Origin: Streptomyces syringium
GTDB taxonomy: Bacteria; Actinomycetota; Actinomycetes; Streptomycetales; Streptomycetaceae
Assembly: GCF_017876625.1 (NCBI RefSeq)
Contig: NZ_JAGIOH010000001.1
Span: forward strand, 868,001 to 932,000
Reading direction: 5' to 3'
Length of the DNA: 64,000 nt
Position numbers and translations under genes: made by a program. Below are positions 15,989 through 22,521 of this stretch, in pieces; within the stretch, counting starts at the first letter, position 1, and each line of letters begins with the position of its first letter. The notes beneath the pieces were generated by a model. It made no database searches, was not told where the DNA came from, and saw only the letters and a program-made list of their open reading frames with translations.

Positions 15989-16471
15989 TCAGAAGCCGGC
16001 GGGGCAGACGTTGAGCCCGGCCGTACGGGACTTCGTGAACGCCAGCTGACCCTGTTTATTGGCGTCCTGGAGGTAGGCATCCGCCTTGGCGAAGTCGCCC
16101 CGCCGCGCTTCCTCCACCGATTGCTCATACAGGCGGATCGCCGTGTCGGTGGAGGCATAGGCGTCGCGCACGGAGCTCGCGATCCCCGGCGGCACTTTGA
16201 TCTTTCCCCAGTCGCGGTGCGCCGCCCGCATGACGGCCGCCACTCTCTGCAGGTGGGCGTAGAACACCGGCGGTCCCGCGCTCCGCGGGTACGGGCCGAG
16301 CGCGGCGAGGGCCGGCCGGTGCTTCGCGCACGCGGCATCGGCTCGCTCGATGTACCCCGTCTTCCCGAAGGGAGCGATGATGCCGCTGGCGTACAGCAGC
16401 CCGATCGCCGCGAGCAGCACTCCGGTGACGGGGACTCCGACTTTCAGCCAGCGTTTGTCGTCGCCCATCAC
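15989..16471 (-). CDS. Hypothetical membrane-anchored protein
   Basis: A 160-residue protein with one N-terminal hydrophobic segment (about residues 10-30, VGVPVTGVLLAAIGLLYASG) after a short basic stretch, so it is either membrane-anchored or secreted with an uncleaved signal. The remainder is soluble and mildly charged, with two cysteines, one at AACAKH and one near the C-terminus (NVCPAGF), that could form a disulfide outside the cell. The start can be GTG 16471 or ATG 16468. No family was recognised. It is transcribed leftward between a SEC-C protein gene and DUF5997, with no sign of a shared operon. Confidence 0.7.
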   Translation of the reverse strand: MMGDDKRWLKVGVPVTGVLLAAIGLLYASGIIAPFGKTGYIERADAACAKHRPALAALGPYPRSAGPPVFYAHLQRVAAVMRAAHRDWGKIKVPPGIASSVRDAYASTDTAIRLYEQSVEEARRGDFAKADAYLQDANKQGQLAFTKSRTAGLNVCPAGF

Positions 16472-16609
16472 GGCCCCCGTCCGTCACTGACACAGGAGCC
16501 GAAGGTACTGCTGTGCGAGCGCCCCCTCTACGGCGCACAGGCGCATCGCCGAGCGCGCCCCGGGGGACGGCCCCGCGCCGGGGCCGGGGCCGGGCACAGT
16601 GGTGATCAT

Positions 16610-16660
16610 GCGGGACGGCGGGCCGCCGTCCCGCGGGGCGACCGCCGCCCGGGCGGCGGT
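16610..16660. terminator. Double hairpin downstream of DUF5997 gene
   Basis: Two adjacent stems: GCGGGACGGC/GCCGTCCCGC with a 5-nt loop at 16,610-16,634, then a perfect 20-nt palindrome ACCGCCGCCCGGGCGGCGGT at 16,641-16,660. They lie just past the end of the leftward DUF5997 gene and are a likely factor-independent or paused terminator. Confidence 0.55.
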
Positions 16661-16668
16661 CGGCGGGG

Positions 16669-17052
16669 TTACTCGCCTCGCGCCGCGTTCTTCTCCTTGA
16701 TGCGCACCGATTCCTTGCGGACCTCGGCCTGGGTGGCGCGCTCGCGCAGCAGCCACTCGGGCTGTGCGTCCTTCAGCGCCTCGATCTGCTCCGTGGTGAG
16801 GGCTTCGGTGACCCCGCCGCGCGCGAGGCCCGCGATGGAGACGCCCAGCTTCGCCGCGACGACCGGACGGGGGTGCGGGCCGTTGCGTCGCAGTTCCTGC
16901 AGCCACTCGGGCGGGTCGGCCTGCAGGGCGTTCAATTCGGTGCGCGAGACGACACCCTCCTGGAACTCGGCGGGGGTGGCCTCGAGGTACACACCCAGCT
17001 TCTTTGCCGCGGTCGCGGGCTTCATGGTCTGGGTGGTCTTGTGCGACGTCAT
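16669..17052 (-). CDS. DUF5997 family protein
   Basis: A 127-residue cytoplasmic protein, rich in charged residues, that begins MTSHKTTQTMKPATAAKKLGVYL. It resembles the DUF5997 family of actinobacteria, with a repeated pattern of a -KLGV- stretch followed by an acidic helix (LGVYLEATPAEF, then LGVSIAGLARGG), suggestive of two related helical units. ATG 17052 was chosen because the conserved region starts a few residues later and the upstream in-frame extension would cross the divergent gene's promoter. It is divergent from a LysR-like protein gene 58 nt away; this pairing recurs in streptomycetes from general knowledge. Function is unknown. Confidence 0.75.
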   Translation of the reverse strand: MTSHKTTQTMKPATAAKKLGVYLEATPAEFQEGVVSRTELNALQADPPEWLQELRRNGPHPRPVVAAKLGVSIAGLARGGVTEALTTEQIEALKDAQPEWLLRERATQAEVRKESVRIKEKNAARGE

Positions 17053-17110
17053 GGTGTCAAGAGTATCGAGCGTGTGCGCTACCTCTGACCACGACCGGTA
17101 ACCTGGCGGA

Positions 17111-17890
17111 GTGACAGGCTCGGATGTTTCCCCTTCGTTCCGGCTCGCGTATGTCCCGGGAGTGACGCCCACCAAGTGGGTGCGGATCTGGAACGAGCGG
17201 TTGCCCGACGTCCCGCTGACCCTCGTCGCGGTGTCCCCCGCCGAAGCGTTCGACGTGCTGCGGGGCGGCGGCGCCGACGCGGGCTTCGTCCGGCTGCCGG
17301 TCGACCGGACGGACCTCAGCGCGATCCCCCTCTACACCGAGACCACGGTGGTCGTGATCCCCAAGGACCACGTCGTGGCGGCGGTGGAGGAGGTGTCCGC
17401 CGAGGACCTGGCCGACGAGATCGTGCTGCACCCCCTCGACGACACCCTCGGCTGGGAGCGTCCGCCGGGGCAGCCGGCGTTCGAGCGGCCCGCCACGACG
17501 GCGGACGCCATCGAACTGGTGGCGGCCGGGGTGGGACTCCTCGTCGTCCCGCAGTCGCTCGCCCGCCTGCACCACCGCAAGGACCTCACGTACCGGCCGC
17601 TCTCGGACGCCCCCGAGTCGCGCGTCGCGCTGTCGTGGCCCGAGGATCGGACCACCGATCTGGTCGAGGACTTCATCGGCATCGTCCGCGGGCGGACCGT
17701 CAACAGCTCACGGGGCCGCTCCCAGGCCCCGGCCCCGGCGGCGCAGCCGAAGCGCAAGCGCCCCGAGGCGGGCGGCGACCGGCGCAAGCCCGCGGCCCGC
17801 ACGTCGGCCGGCAAGAACCCGCGCGGTGGTTCCGGCGGCGCCAAGGGCACGAAGGGCGCCAAGCGCGGCAAGCCCCGCCGCCGGTCGTAG
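17111..17890 (+). CDS. LysR substrate-binding-domain protein lacking HTH, with basic tail
   Basis: A 259-residue protein that is essentially the effector-binding half of a LysR-type regulator (residues about 8-195) with no helix-turn-helix. It starts directly with the beta strand FRLAYVPGVTP and keeps landmarks such as AGFVRLP, VVVIPKDHV and ELVAAGVGLLVVPQSLA. Residues about 196-259 are a disordered Lys/Arg/Pro/Gly-rich tail ending GKPRRRS, which could contact nucleic acid or ribosomes non-specifically. The start GTG 17111 lies 58 nt from the divergent DUF5997 start. It may act as a ligand sensor with DUF5997 as partner; that is inference from the paired arrangement. It is not a classical transcription factor. 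Confidence 0.75.
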   Translation: MTGSDVSPSFRLAYVPGVTPTKWVRIWNERLPDVPLTLVAVSPAEAFDVLRGGGADAGFVRLPVDRTDLSAIPLYTETTVVVIPKDHVVAAVEEVSAEDLADEIVLHPLDDTLGWERPPGQPAFERPATTADAIELVAAGVGLLVVPQSLARLHHRKDLTYRPLSDAPESRVALSWPEDRTTDLVEDFIGIVRGRTVNSSRGRSQAPAPAAQPKRKRPEAGGDRRKPAARTSAGKNPRGGSGGAKGTKGAKRGKPRRRS

Positions 17891-17929
17891 CCGCGGACCC
17901 GCCGCGGCCCGCAGGGCACGCCGGCGCGG

Positions 17930-18406
17930 TCAGAAGCCCTCGCACGTGGCGGTGGCCCCCGCGCCGGACGCCGTGGCGGTGGTCGGCCTGCCGTCGTCGA
18001 CGGTGACGCTGCAGGTCACCGAGCCGCCCCGGGGGCCGGTGGTGACCGCGAGCAGACCGCCCTTGGCGAAGCCCTTGGTGTCGATCTGCTTGCGCCACGG
18101 CAGCGTCGGCACCTTCTGCAGGCTCTCGGAGCGGTTTCCGCTGCTCCAGGTGGTGTGGACGATCGTCACGTCCTTGGCGTCGCCGGTCACCTCGTATTTC
18201 ACCGTGACGGTCTTGTCGGACTCCTTCGAGACGACGGCGAACAGGACGGCACACCCGCCGACGATCAACAGCAGCAGCACCAGCAGGACCCACGGCCACT
18301 TCCGGCGCCTGCGGTGCCCGGGCGGCGCGTGGTGCGGATGCCCCGCCGCCGGCGGTCCGCCCCAGCCGGGGGCGCCTTGCGGGCCTGACGCGGAGGTGTC
18401 CGGCAT
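17930..18406 (-). CDS. MmpS-like membrane-anchored protein
   Basis: A 158-residue protein with a Pro/Gly/His-rich cytoplasmic N-terminus (1-33), RRRRK, one transmembrane segment (about 36-60) and an extracytoplasmic beta-rich domain. The domain reads VTVKYEVTGDAKDVTI with a C-terminal CSVTVDDG...ATCEGF, where the two cysteines probably form a disulfide. This layout matches the MmpS family, known as accessory proteins of mycobacterial RND transporters, but no MmpL gene is nearby. In Streptomyces such single-TM MmpS-like proteins are common and of unknown role. It is convergent with the LysR-like gene (40 nt apart) and divergent from the TetR gene. Confidence 0.7.
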   Translation of the reverse strand: MPDTSASGPQGAPGWGGPPAAGHPHHAPPGHRRRRKWPWVLLVLLLLIVGGCAVLFAVVSKESDKTVTVKYEVTGDAKDVTIVHTTWSSGNRSESLQKVPTLPWRKQIDTKGFAKGGLLAVTTGPRGGSVTCSVTVDDGRPTTATASGAGATATCEGF

Positions 18407-18524
18407 GAGTGCGCGCCCTTCCTACGGTCGGCACCGACCCTGGCCGACGTATCGGATGATTTCCACGCGAGTGACGCATTCATGCTAGGCCGTAGGGCTC
18501 ATCCCGGCCCGGCCATTCGATCTT

Positions 18525-18544
18525 TGTACCTACTGGTATGTACA
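18525..18544. promoter_or_regulatory. Candidate TetR operator overlapping the regulator's start
   Basis: TGTACCTACTGGTATGTACA is a 20-nt near-perfect inverted repeat (arms TGTACxTAC and GTAxGTACA). It overlaps the first possible ATG (18,538) of the downstream TetR gene, which suits autorepression and argues that translation starts at GTG 18,553. Confidence 0.6.
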
Positions 18545-18552
18545 GTGATCTT

Positions 18553-19113
18553 GTGAGCACTTCGGAACGCCTGATCGAGAGCACCCGTGAACTCCTCTGG
18601 GAGCGCGGCTACGTCGGCACCAGCCCCAAGGCCATCCAGCAGCGCGCGGGCGCCGGGCAGGGCAGCATGTACCACCACTTCAGCGGCAAGCCGGATCTGG
18701 CGCTCGCCGCGATCCGCCGCACCGCCGCCGAACTGCGGGAGCAGGCGGAGCGGCAGTTCTCCGCCCCCGGTACGGCCGTCGAGCGGATCTCCGCCTATCT
18801 GCTGCGCGAGCGGGACGTCCTCAAGGGCTGCCCGATCGGACGCCTCACCCAGGACCCGGACGTCCTCGCCGACCCGGTGCTGCGCGGGCCCGTCGAGGAG
18901 ACCTTCGACTGGCTGCGCACCCGCCTCACCGAGGTCCTGGCGGAGGGCCGCGAGCGCGGTGAACCCGCCACGGCCCCCGACCCCGCAGACACGGCCTCGG
19001 CCCTCATCGCGGTGCTCCAGGGCGGTTACGTCCTCGCCCGTGCGGCCGGGTCCACGGAGCCGTACGACCGGGCCGTCAGGGGCGCGTTGGGCCTGCTGGC
19101 CGCACTCCCCTAG
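18553..19113 (+). CDS. TetR-family transcriptional regulator
   Basis: A 186-residue TetR-family repressor (191 if the ATG at 18,538 is used). The N-terminal helix-turn-helix is clear: LIESTRELLWERGYVGTSPK followed by AIQQRAGAGQGSMYHHFSGK, ending in the classical YHHF recognition-helix motif. The C-terminal ligand domain contains CPIGRLTQDP and resembles the subgroup with TetR_C_16-like tails. GTG 18553 is preferred because a 20-nt palindrome covers the upstream ATG. It is followed 39 nt later by a DUF4865 gene, its likely target and operon partner. The inducer is unknown. Confidence 0.88.
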   Translation: MSTSERLIESTRELLWERGYVGTSPKAIQQRAGAGQGSMYHHFSGKPDLALAAIRRTAAELREQAERQFSAPGTAVERISAYLLRERDVLKGCPIGRLTQDPDVLADPVLRGPVEETFDWLRTRLTEVLAEGRERGEPATAPDPADTASALIAVLQGGYVLARAAGSTEPYDRAVRGALGLLAALP

Positions 19114-19152
19114 CCGGTACCCGCAGACGACAGACGAACCGAGGAACACCTC

Positions 19153-19746
19153 ATGTACGCCATGCAGTACGAGATCACCCTGCCCGCCGACTACGACATG
19201 GGGATCATCCGGGAGCGGGTGGCGACCCGCGGCCACGCCCTCGACGACCGGCCGGGTCTCGGGCTCAAGGCCTATGTCATCCGCGAGCGCGGCGTGGACG
19301 GCTCCCCCGTCCATCAGTACGCCCCCTTCTATCTGTGGAACGACATCGGCGCGATGAGCCACTTCCTCGTCGGCCGCGGGGGCTTCCAGGGCATCATCGC
19401 CGACTTCGGGCGCCCCGCCGTCCGCCAGTGGGCGGGCATCGCCTGCGAGGCGGGCCCGGCCCGCGCGGGCATGCCCCGGGCCGCCTCCCGCAGCGTCACC
19501 CCGCTGCCCGCCGGAGCCGACCCGGCCGCCCTGGCCGAGGACGCCCTGGCGGAACTGCGCGCGCGGGCCCGCCGTGCCGACGTCCACACCACGGCCCTCG
19601 CCTTCGACCCCCGCCACTGGGAACTGATGCGCTTCACCCTCTGGGCGGACGCCGTCCCCGAGGCCCAGGAAGACACCGAGCGCTACGAGGTCCTGCACCT
19701 GTCGTCGCCGCACCTGGCGGCGATCCCGACGGGCCGCCACTGGTAG
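19153..19746 (+). CDS. DUF4865 family protein
   Basis: A 197-residue protein beginning MYAMQYEITLPADYDMGIIR, the typical start of the DUF4865 family. It continues with a GLGLKAYVIRERG segment, an aromatic YAPFYLWND segment and HTTALAFDPRHWELMRFTLW. The whole sequence looks like two ferredoxin-like (dimeric alpha/beta-barrel) halves, a fold used by small monooxygenases and antibiotic-biosynthesis-monooxygenase relatives. It is downstream of and probably co-transcribed with a TetR regulator, an arrangement common for this family. Catalytic activity is not established. Confidence 0.8.
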   Translation: MYAMQYEITLPADYDMGIIRERVATRGHALDDRPGLGLKAYVIRERGVDGSPVHQYAPFYLWNDIGAMSHFLVGRGGFQGIIADFGRPAVRQWAGIACEAGPARAGMPRAASRSVTPLPAGADPAALAEDALAELRARARRADVHTTALAFDPRHWELMRFTLWADAVPEAQEDTERYEVLHLSSPHLAAIPTGRHW

Positions 19747-19876
19747 GGGGACGGACGGCGTACCGGGCACAGCACCACCCCGGCCACCGCCGCCCTCCCC
19801 CAAGGGCTGTTCCACCGGCCGGAGTTACCCGGCGGTCGGCGGGTCCACGGTGGGTCGCAGCCCTTACCCTGGCGCC

Positions 19877-21415
19877 ATGACCGGGGGCGCGAGCGGGCAG
19901 AGCGGGCGGATCATCGACGGGCGCTTCGCGTTGCTGGAGCGGCTCGGCAGCGGCGGGATGGGGACGGTGTGGCGGGCGCGTGATCTGGCGCTGCACCGCG
20001 AGGTCGCGCTCAAGGAGGTGCGACCGCCGGACCCGGGGTCGGCGGCCCCGGGCTCCGAGGCGACGCGTGTCCTGCGGGAACGGGTGCTGCGCGAGGCGCG
20101 GGCCCTCGCCCGGCTGTCCCACCCCCACGTGGTGACGATCCATCACATCGTGGCCCAGGATCCGCACCCCTGGCTGGTCATGGAACTGCTGCCGGGCGAC
20201 AGTCTGCAGGACCGCCTCGTCCACGGCCCGCTGCCGCCGCAGGAGGCGGCCCGCGTCGGCCGGGAGGTGCTCTCCGCGCTGCGCGCCGCGCACGCCGCCG
20301 GCATCCACCACCGCGATGTGAAACCGGCGAACGTCCTGCTGCGCGCGGACGGCCGGGCGGTCCTCACCGACTTCGGCATCGCCGCGCTCCAGGGCTCCAC
20401 CGCCCTCACGGCGGCAGGCGATCTCATCGGCTCGCCCGAGTACATCGCCCCCGAGCGCATCCGGGGCGGCGAGGAGACCTGGGCCTCCGACTTCTGGTCA
20501 CTGGGCATGTTGCTGTACGTGGCCGTGGAGGGCATCAGTCCGCTGCGCCGGGCCACCACGCTCGCCACCCTGGCCGCCGTCCTGGACGACCCGGTGCCAC
20601 CGCCGGTGCGGTCCGGGCCGCTGGCACCCGTACTGACGGCCCTGCTGGTACGGGACCCGGCCGCGCGGCCCGACGGCGCCCGGCTGGACGAGCTGCTGGC
20701 GCGGGCGGAAGCGGCCCCCGGCCATCCGCCGACCCGGTGGGACGGGCCCCGCCCGCCGGCCACGCCCCCGCACTCCCTGCCGACGGTCACCAACGGCTCC
20801 GGCGGGAGCACCGGGCCCACCGGCCCCATGCCGCCCGGCGCACCGCGCTCCCGGCGCGGCCCCTTGGCGGTCGTGGCCGCCGCCGTCGCCGCGGTGCTGC
20901 TGGCGGGTGGCGTCTATCTCGCCGTCAAACCCGGCGGCGACGGGACCCGCGCCGCCGACGGGCCGGCCACCGGGGCATCCCCCGGCACGGCGGGTGACGG
21001 CAGGCCCGGCACCGCCGGCAAGAGCCCCACCCCGCGCGCCTCCGCCGCGGGGAGCCCGGCCCCGGCCGGGCCCGCGGGCACCTGGATCGCCCAGCTCCAC
21101 TCCGAGCCCGTCTCCACCGGCACCGCCACCCGGGACCGGCGGCTGGCGACCGTCCGCGCGAGCATCCCCGAGGCGGTCATGCTGCGCAGCGACGACTACG
21201 CCTCGCTCAAGCCCGGCTACTGGGTCTTCTACGCCCCCGGGCCGTTCGCCAATGGGGCGGAGGCGGTCAACTGGTGCGCGGAGCGCGGCCGTACCACCAG
21301 GAACGCGTGCGTGGGCCGGTACGTGAGCCACAGCGCGGGCGACCGGGACGCGCTGTGCCTTCCCGCGACGGGCGCGACAACAGGTACGACAATAAACAGC
21401 TGCACTCGCCGATAA
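19877..21415 (+). CDS. Hanks-type Ser/Thr protein kinase, membrane-anchored
   Basis: A 512-residue receptor-like kinase. The kinase domain (about 14-275) has the glycine loop LGSGGMGTVW, VALKEV lysine K46, catalytic HRDVKPAN (145-152, D147), DFG (165-167) and the activation segment ending GSPEYIAPER. A Pro/Gly-rich linker leads to one transmembrane helix (about 326-348). After it comes a Thr/Ser/Pro-rich extracytoplasmic stalk and a C-terminal domain (about 410-512) with GYWVFYAPGPFANGAEAVNWC that resembles a SPOR-like fold, with two or three cysteines. All catalytic residues are present. It could sense a cell-wall-derived signal, judging from the SPOR-like sensor; substrates are unknown. It is a single gene between DUF4865 and the metallo-beta-lactamase gene. 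Confidence 0.9.
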   Translation: MTGGASGQSGRIIDGRFALLERLGSGGMGTVWRARDLALHREVALKEVRPPDPGSAAPGSEATRVLRERVLREARALARLSHPHVVTIHHIVAQDPHPWLVMELLPGDSLQDRLVHGPLPPQEAARVGREVLSALRAAHAAGIHHRDVKPANVLLRADGRAVLTDFGIAALQGSTALTAAGDLIGSPEYIAPERIRGGEETWASDFWSLGMLLYVAVEGISPLRRATTLATLAAVLDDPVPPPVRSGPLAPVLTALLVRDPAARPDGARLDELLARAEAAPGHPPTRWDGPRPPATPPHSLPTVTNGSGGSTGPTGPMPPGAPRSRRGPLAVVAAAVAAVLLAGGVYLAVKPGGDGTRAADGPATGASPGTAGDGRPGTAGKSPTPRASAAGSPAPAGPAGTWIAQLHSEPVSTGTATRDRRLATVRASIPEAVMLRSDDYASLKPGYWVFYAPGPFANGAEAVNWCAERGRTTRNACVGRYVSHSAGDRDALCLPATGATTGTTINSCTRR

Positions 21416-21529
21416 GGCACAAACGGCACATTTCCCTTCGCGCTCCTCATGGCGGAGAGAGGCGGTCCGGCGGCAAACCACAAGAACGCTTCCCCCTTCC
21501 TTTCCTCTCGCGGCCCGGGATACCTCTGG

Positions 21530-21561
21530 GTGCGGGCGGCCGAACCGTGAACCGCCCGCAC
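21530..21561. promoter_or_regulatory. Leader hairpin before the ferredoxin-MBL gene
   Basis: Perfect 10-nt arms GTGCGGGCGG and CCGCCCGCAC around a 12-nt loop lie 38 nt upstream of the start codon. This could be an attenuator or the terminator of the upstream kinase gene. Confidence 0.45.
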
Positions 21562-21563
21562 CT

Positions 21564-21587
21564 GCCTGGAAGCCTGGAAGCCTGGAA
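21564..21587 (+). repeat. Three tandem 8-bp repeats before a ribosome binding site
   Basis: Three exact copies of GCCTGGAA in tandem run directly into the AAGGAG ribosome binding site of the ferredoxin-MBL gene (ATG 21,600). Confidence 0.7.
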
Positions 21588-21599
21588 AGGAGCCTCACC

Positions 21600-22502
21600 A
21601 TGGGCAACGCACCGTCGGGGACACCCAAGGACGACGACGGCTGGTACGTGGACGACCGCTGTACGAACTGCGACGTCGCCCGGCAGCTCGCCCCGACGCT
21701 GATCGGCGAGGTCGACGGCCGCTCGGAGATCCTCCGCCAGCCGCGTGACGCGGCGGAGGCCGGTCTGCTGCACGCCGCCGCGTACGCCTGCCCCACCCGC
21801 TCGATCCGCCGCACTGCCGGCCGGCTGGACCCGGCGCAGGACCCGTTCCCGATGGCCCTCGACGAGGGGGTCCTGCTGTGCGGCCACAACTCCAACCACA
21901 CCGCCGGGGCCAACTCCTATCTGCTGCACCGCCCTTCGGGGACCTGGATGATGGTGGACACACCCCGCTGGAGCGAGCCGCTGGCCGCGCGGTACGAGGC
22001 GCTGGGCCCGGTCACCGACGTCCTGCTCACCCACCGGGACCACGTCGCGCACGGGCGTCGCTACGCCGACCGTTTCGGGGCCCGGTTATGGATCCACGAA
22101 GGCGACCTCGACGCCGCGCCGGACGCCGACCGCGTGCTGCGCGGCACCGGTCCGGCCGCGATCGCCGAGGGCGTCATCGCCCATCCGCTGCCCGGGCACA
22201 CCCGAGGCAGCGTGCTCTACGTCGCGGACGAGCGGTACTGCTTCAGCGGCGACAGCCTCTACTGGTCACGCACGACGGCGGACATCGAGGTGGCGGAAAG
22301 CGTCACCTGGTACTCCATCGAGGAGTTGGCCGCTTCCCTGTCGCGCACCGCGGCCCGGCTGCGCTTCGAGTGGCTGCTGCCGGGCCACGGCGACCGCAAG
22401 CGGCTCCCGGCGGCGGAGATGTCCCGGCGGCTCGAACGGCTGACGGTCCGCACCCGGGCACTGCGGCCCCGGCCCGTCGACTTCACCGCCGTCCGGTGGT
22501 GA
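21600..22502 (+). CDS. Ferredoxin-like/metallo-beta-lactamase fusion with TTA codon
   Basis: A 300-residue protein. Residues about 15-70 look like a single-cluster ferredoxin domain reduced to CTNC (C21, C24) plus CP (C64). Residues about 85-290 are a metallo-beta-lactamase fold with THRDHVAH (H145, D147, H148, H151), the PGHTRGSV strand (H200), FSGDSLY (D218) and a late LPGHGDR. The metal motif departs from canonical HxHxDH, as in ferredoxin-MBL relatives where THRDDVAD-like sequences occur. Codon 163 is TTA (22,086-22,088), so translation should depend on the developmentally controlled bldA tRNA. The substrate is unknown; a redox-linked hydrolase or oxygen-reducing role is possible. It is convergent with the AfsR-like gene. 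Confidence 0.82.
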   Translation: MGNAPSGTPKDDDGWYVDDRCTNCDVARQLAPTLIGEVDGRSEILRQPRDAAEAGLLHAAAYACPTRSIRRTAGRLDPAQDPFPMALDEGVLLCGHNSNHTAGANSYLLHRPSGTWMMVDTPRWSEPLAARYEALGPVTDVLLTHRDHVAHGRRYADRFGARLWIHEGDLDAAPDADRVLRGTGPAAIAEGVIAHPLPGHTRGSVLYVADERYCFSGDSLYWSRTTADIEVAESVTWYSIEELAASLSRTAARLRFEWLLPGHGDRKRLPAAEMSRRLERLTVRTRALRPRPVDFTAVRW

Positions 22503-22521
22503 ACGCCCGGGCCGCCGCGGC

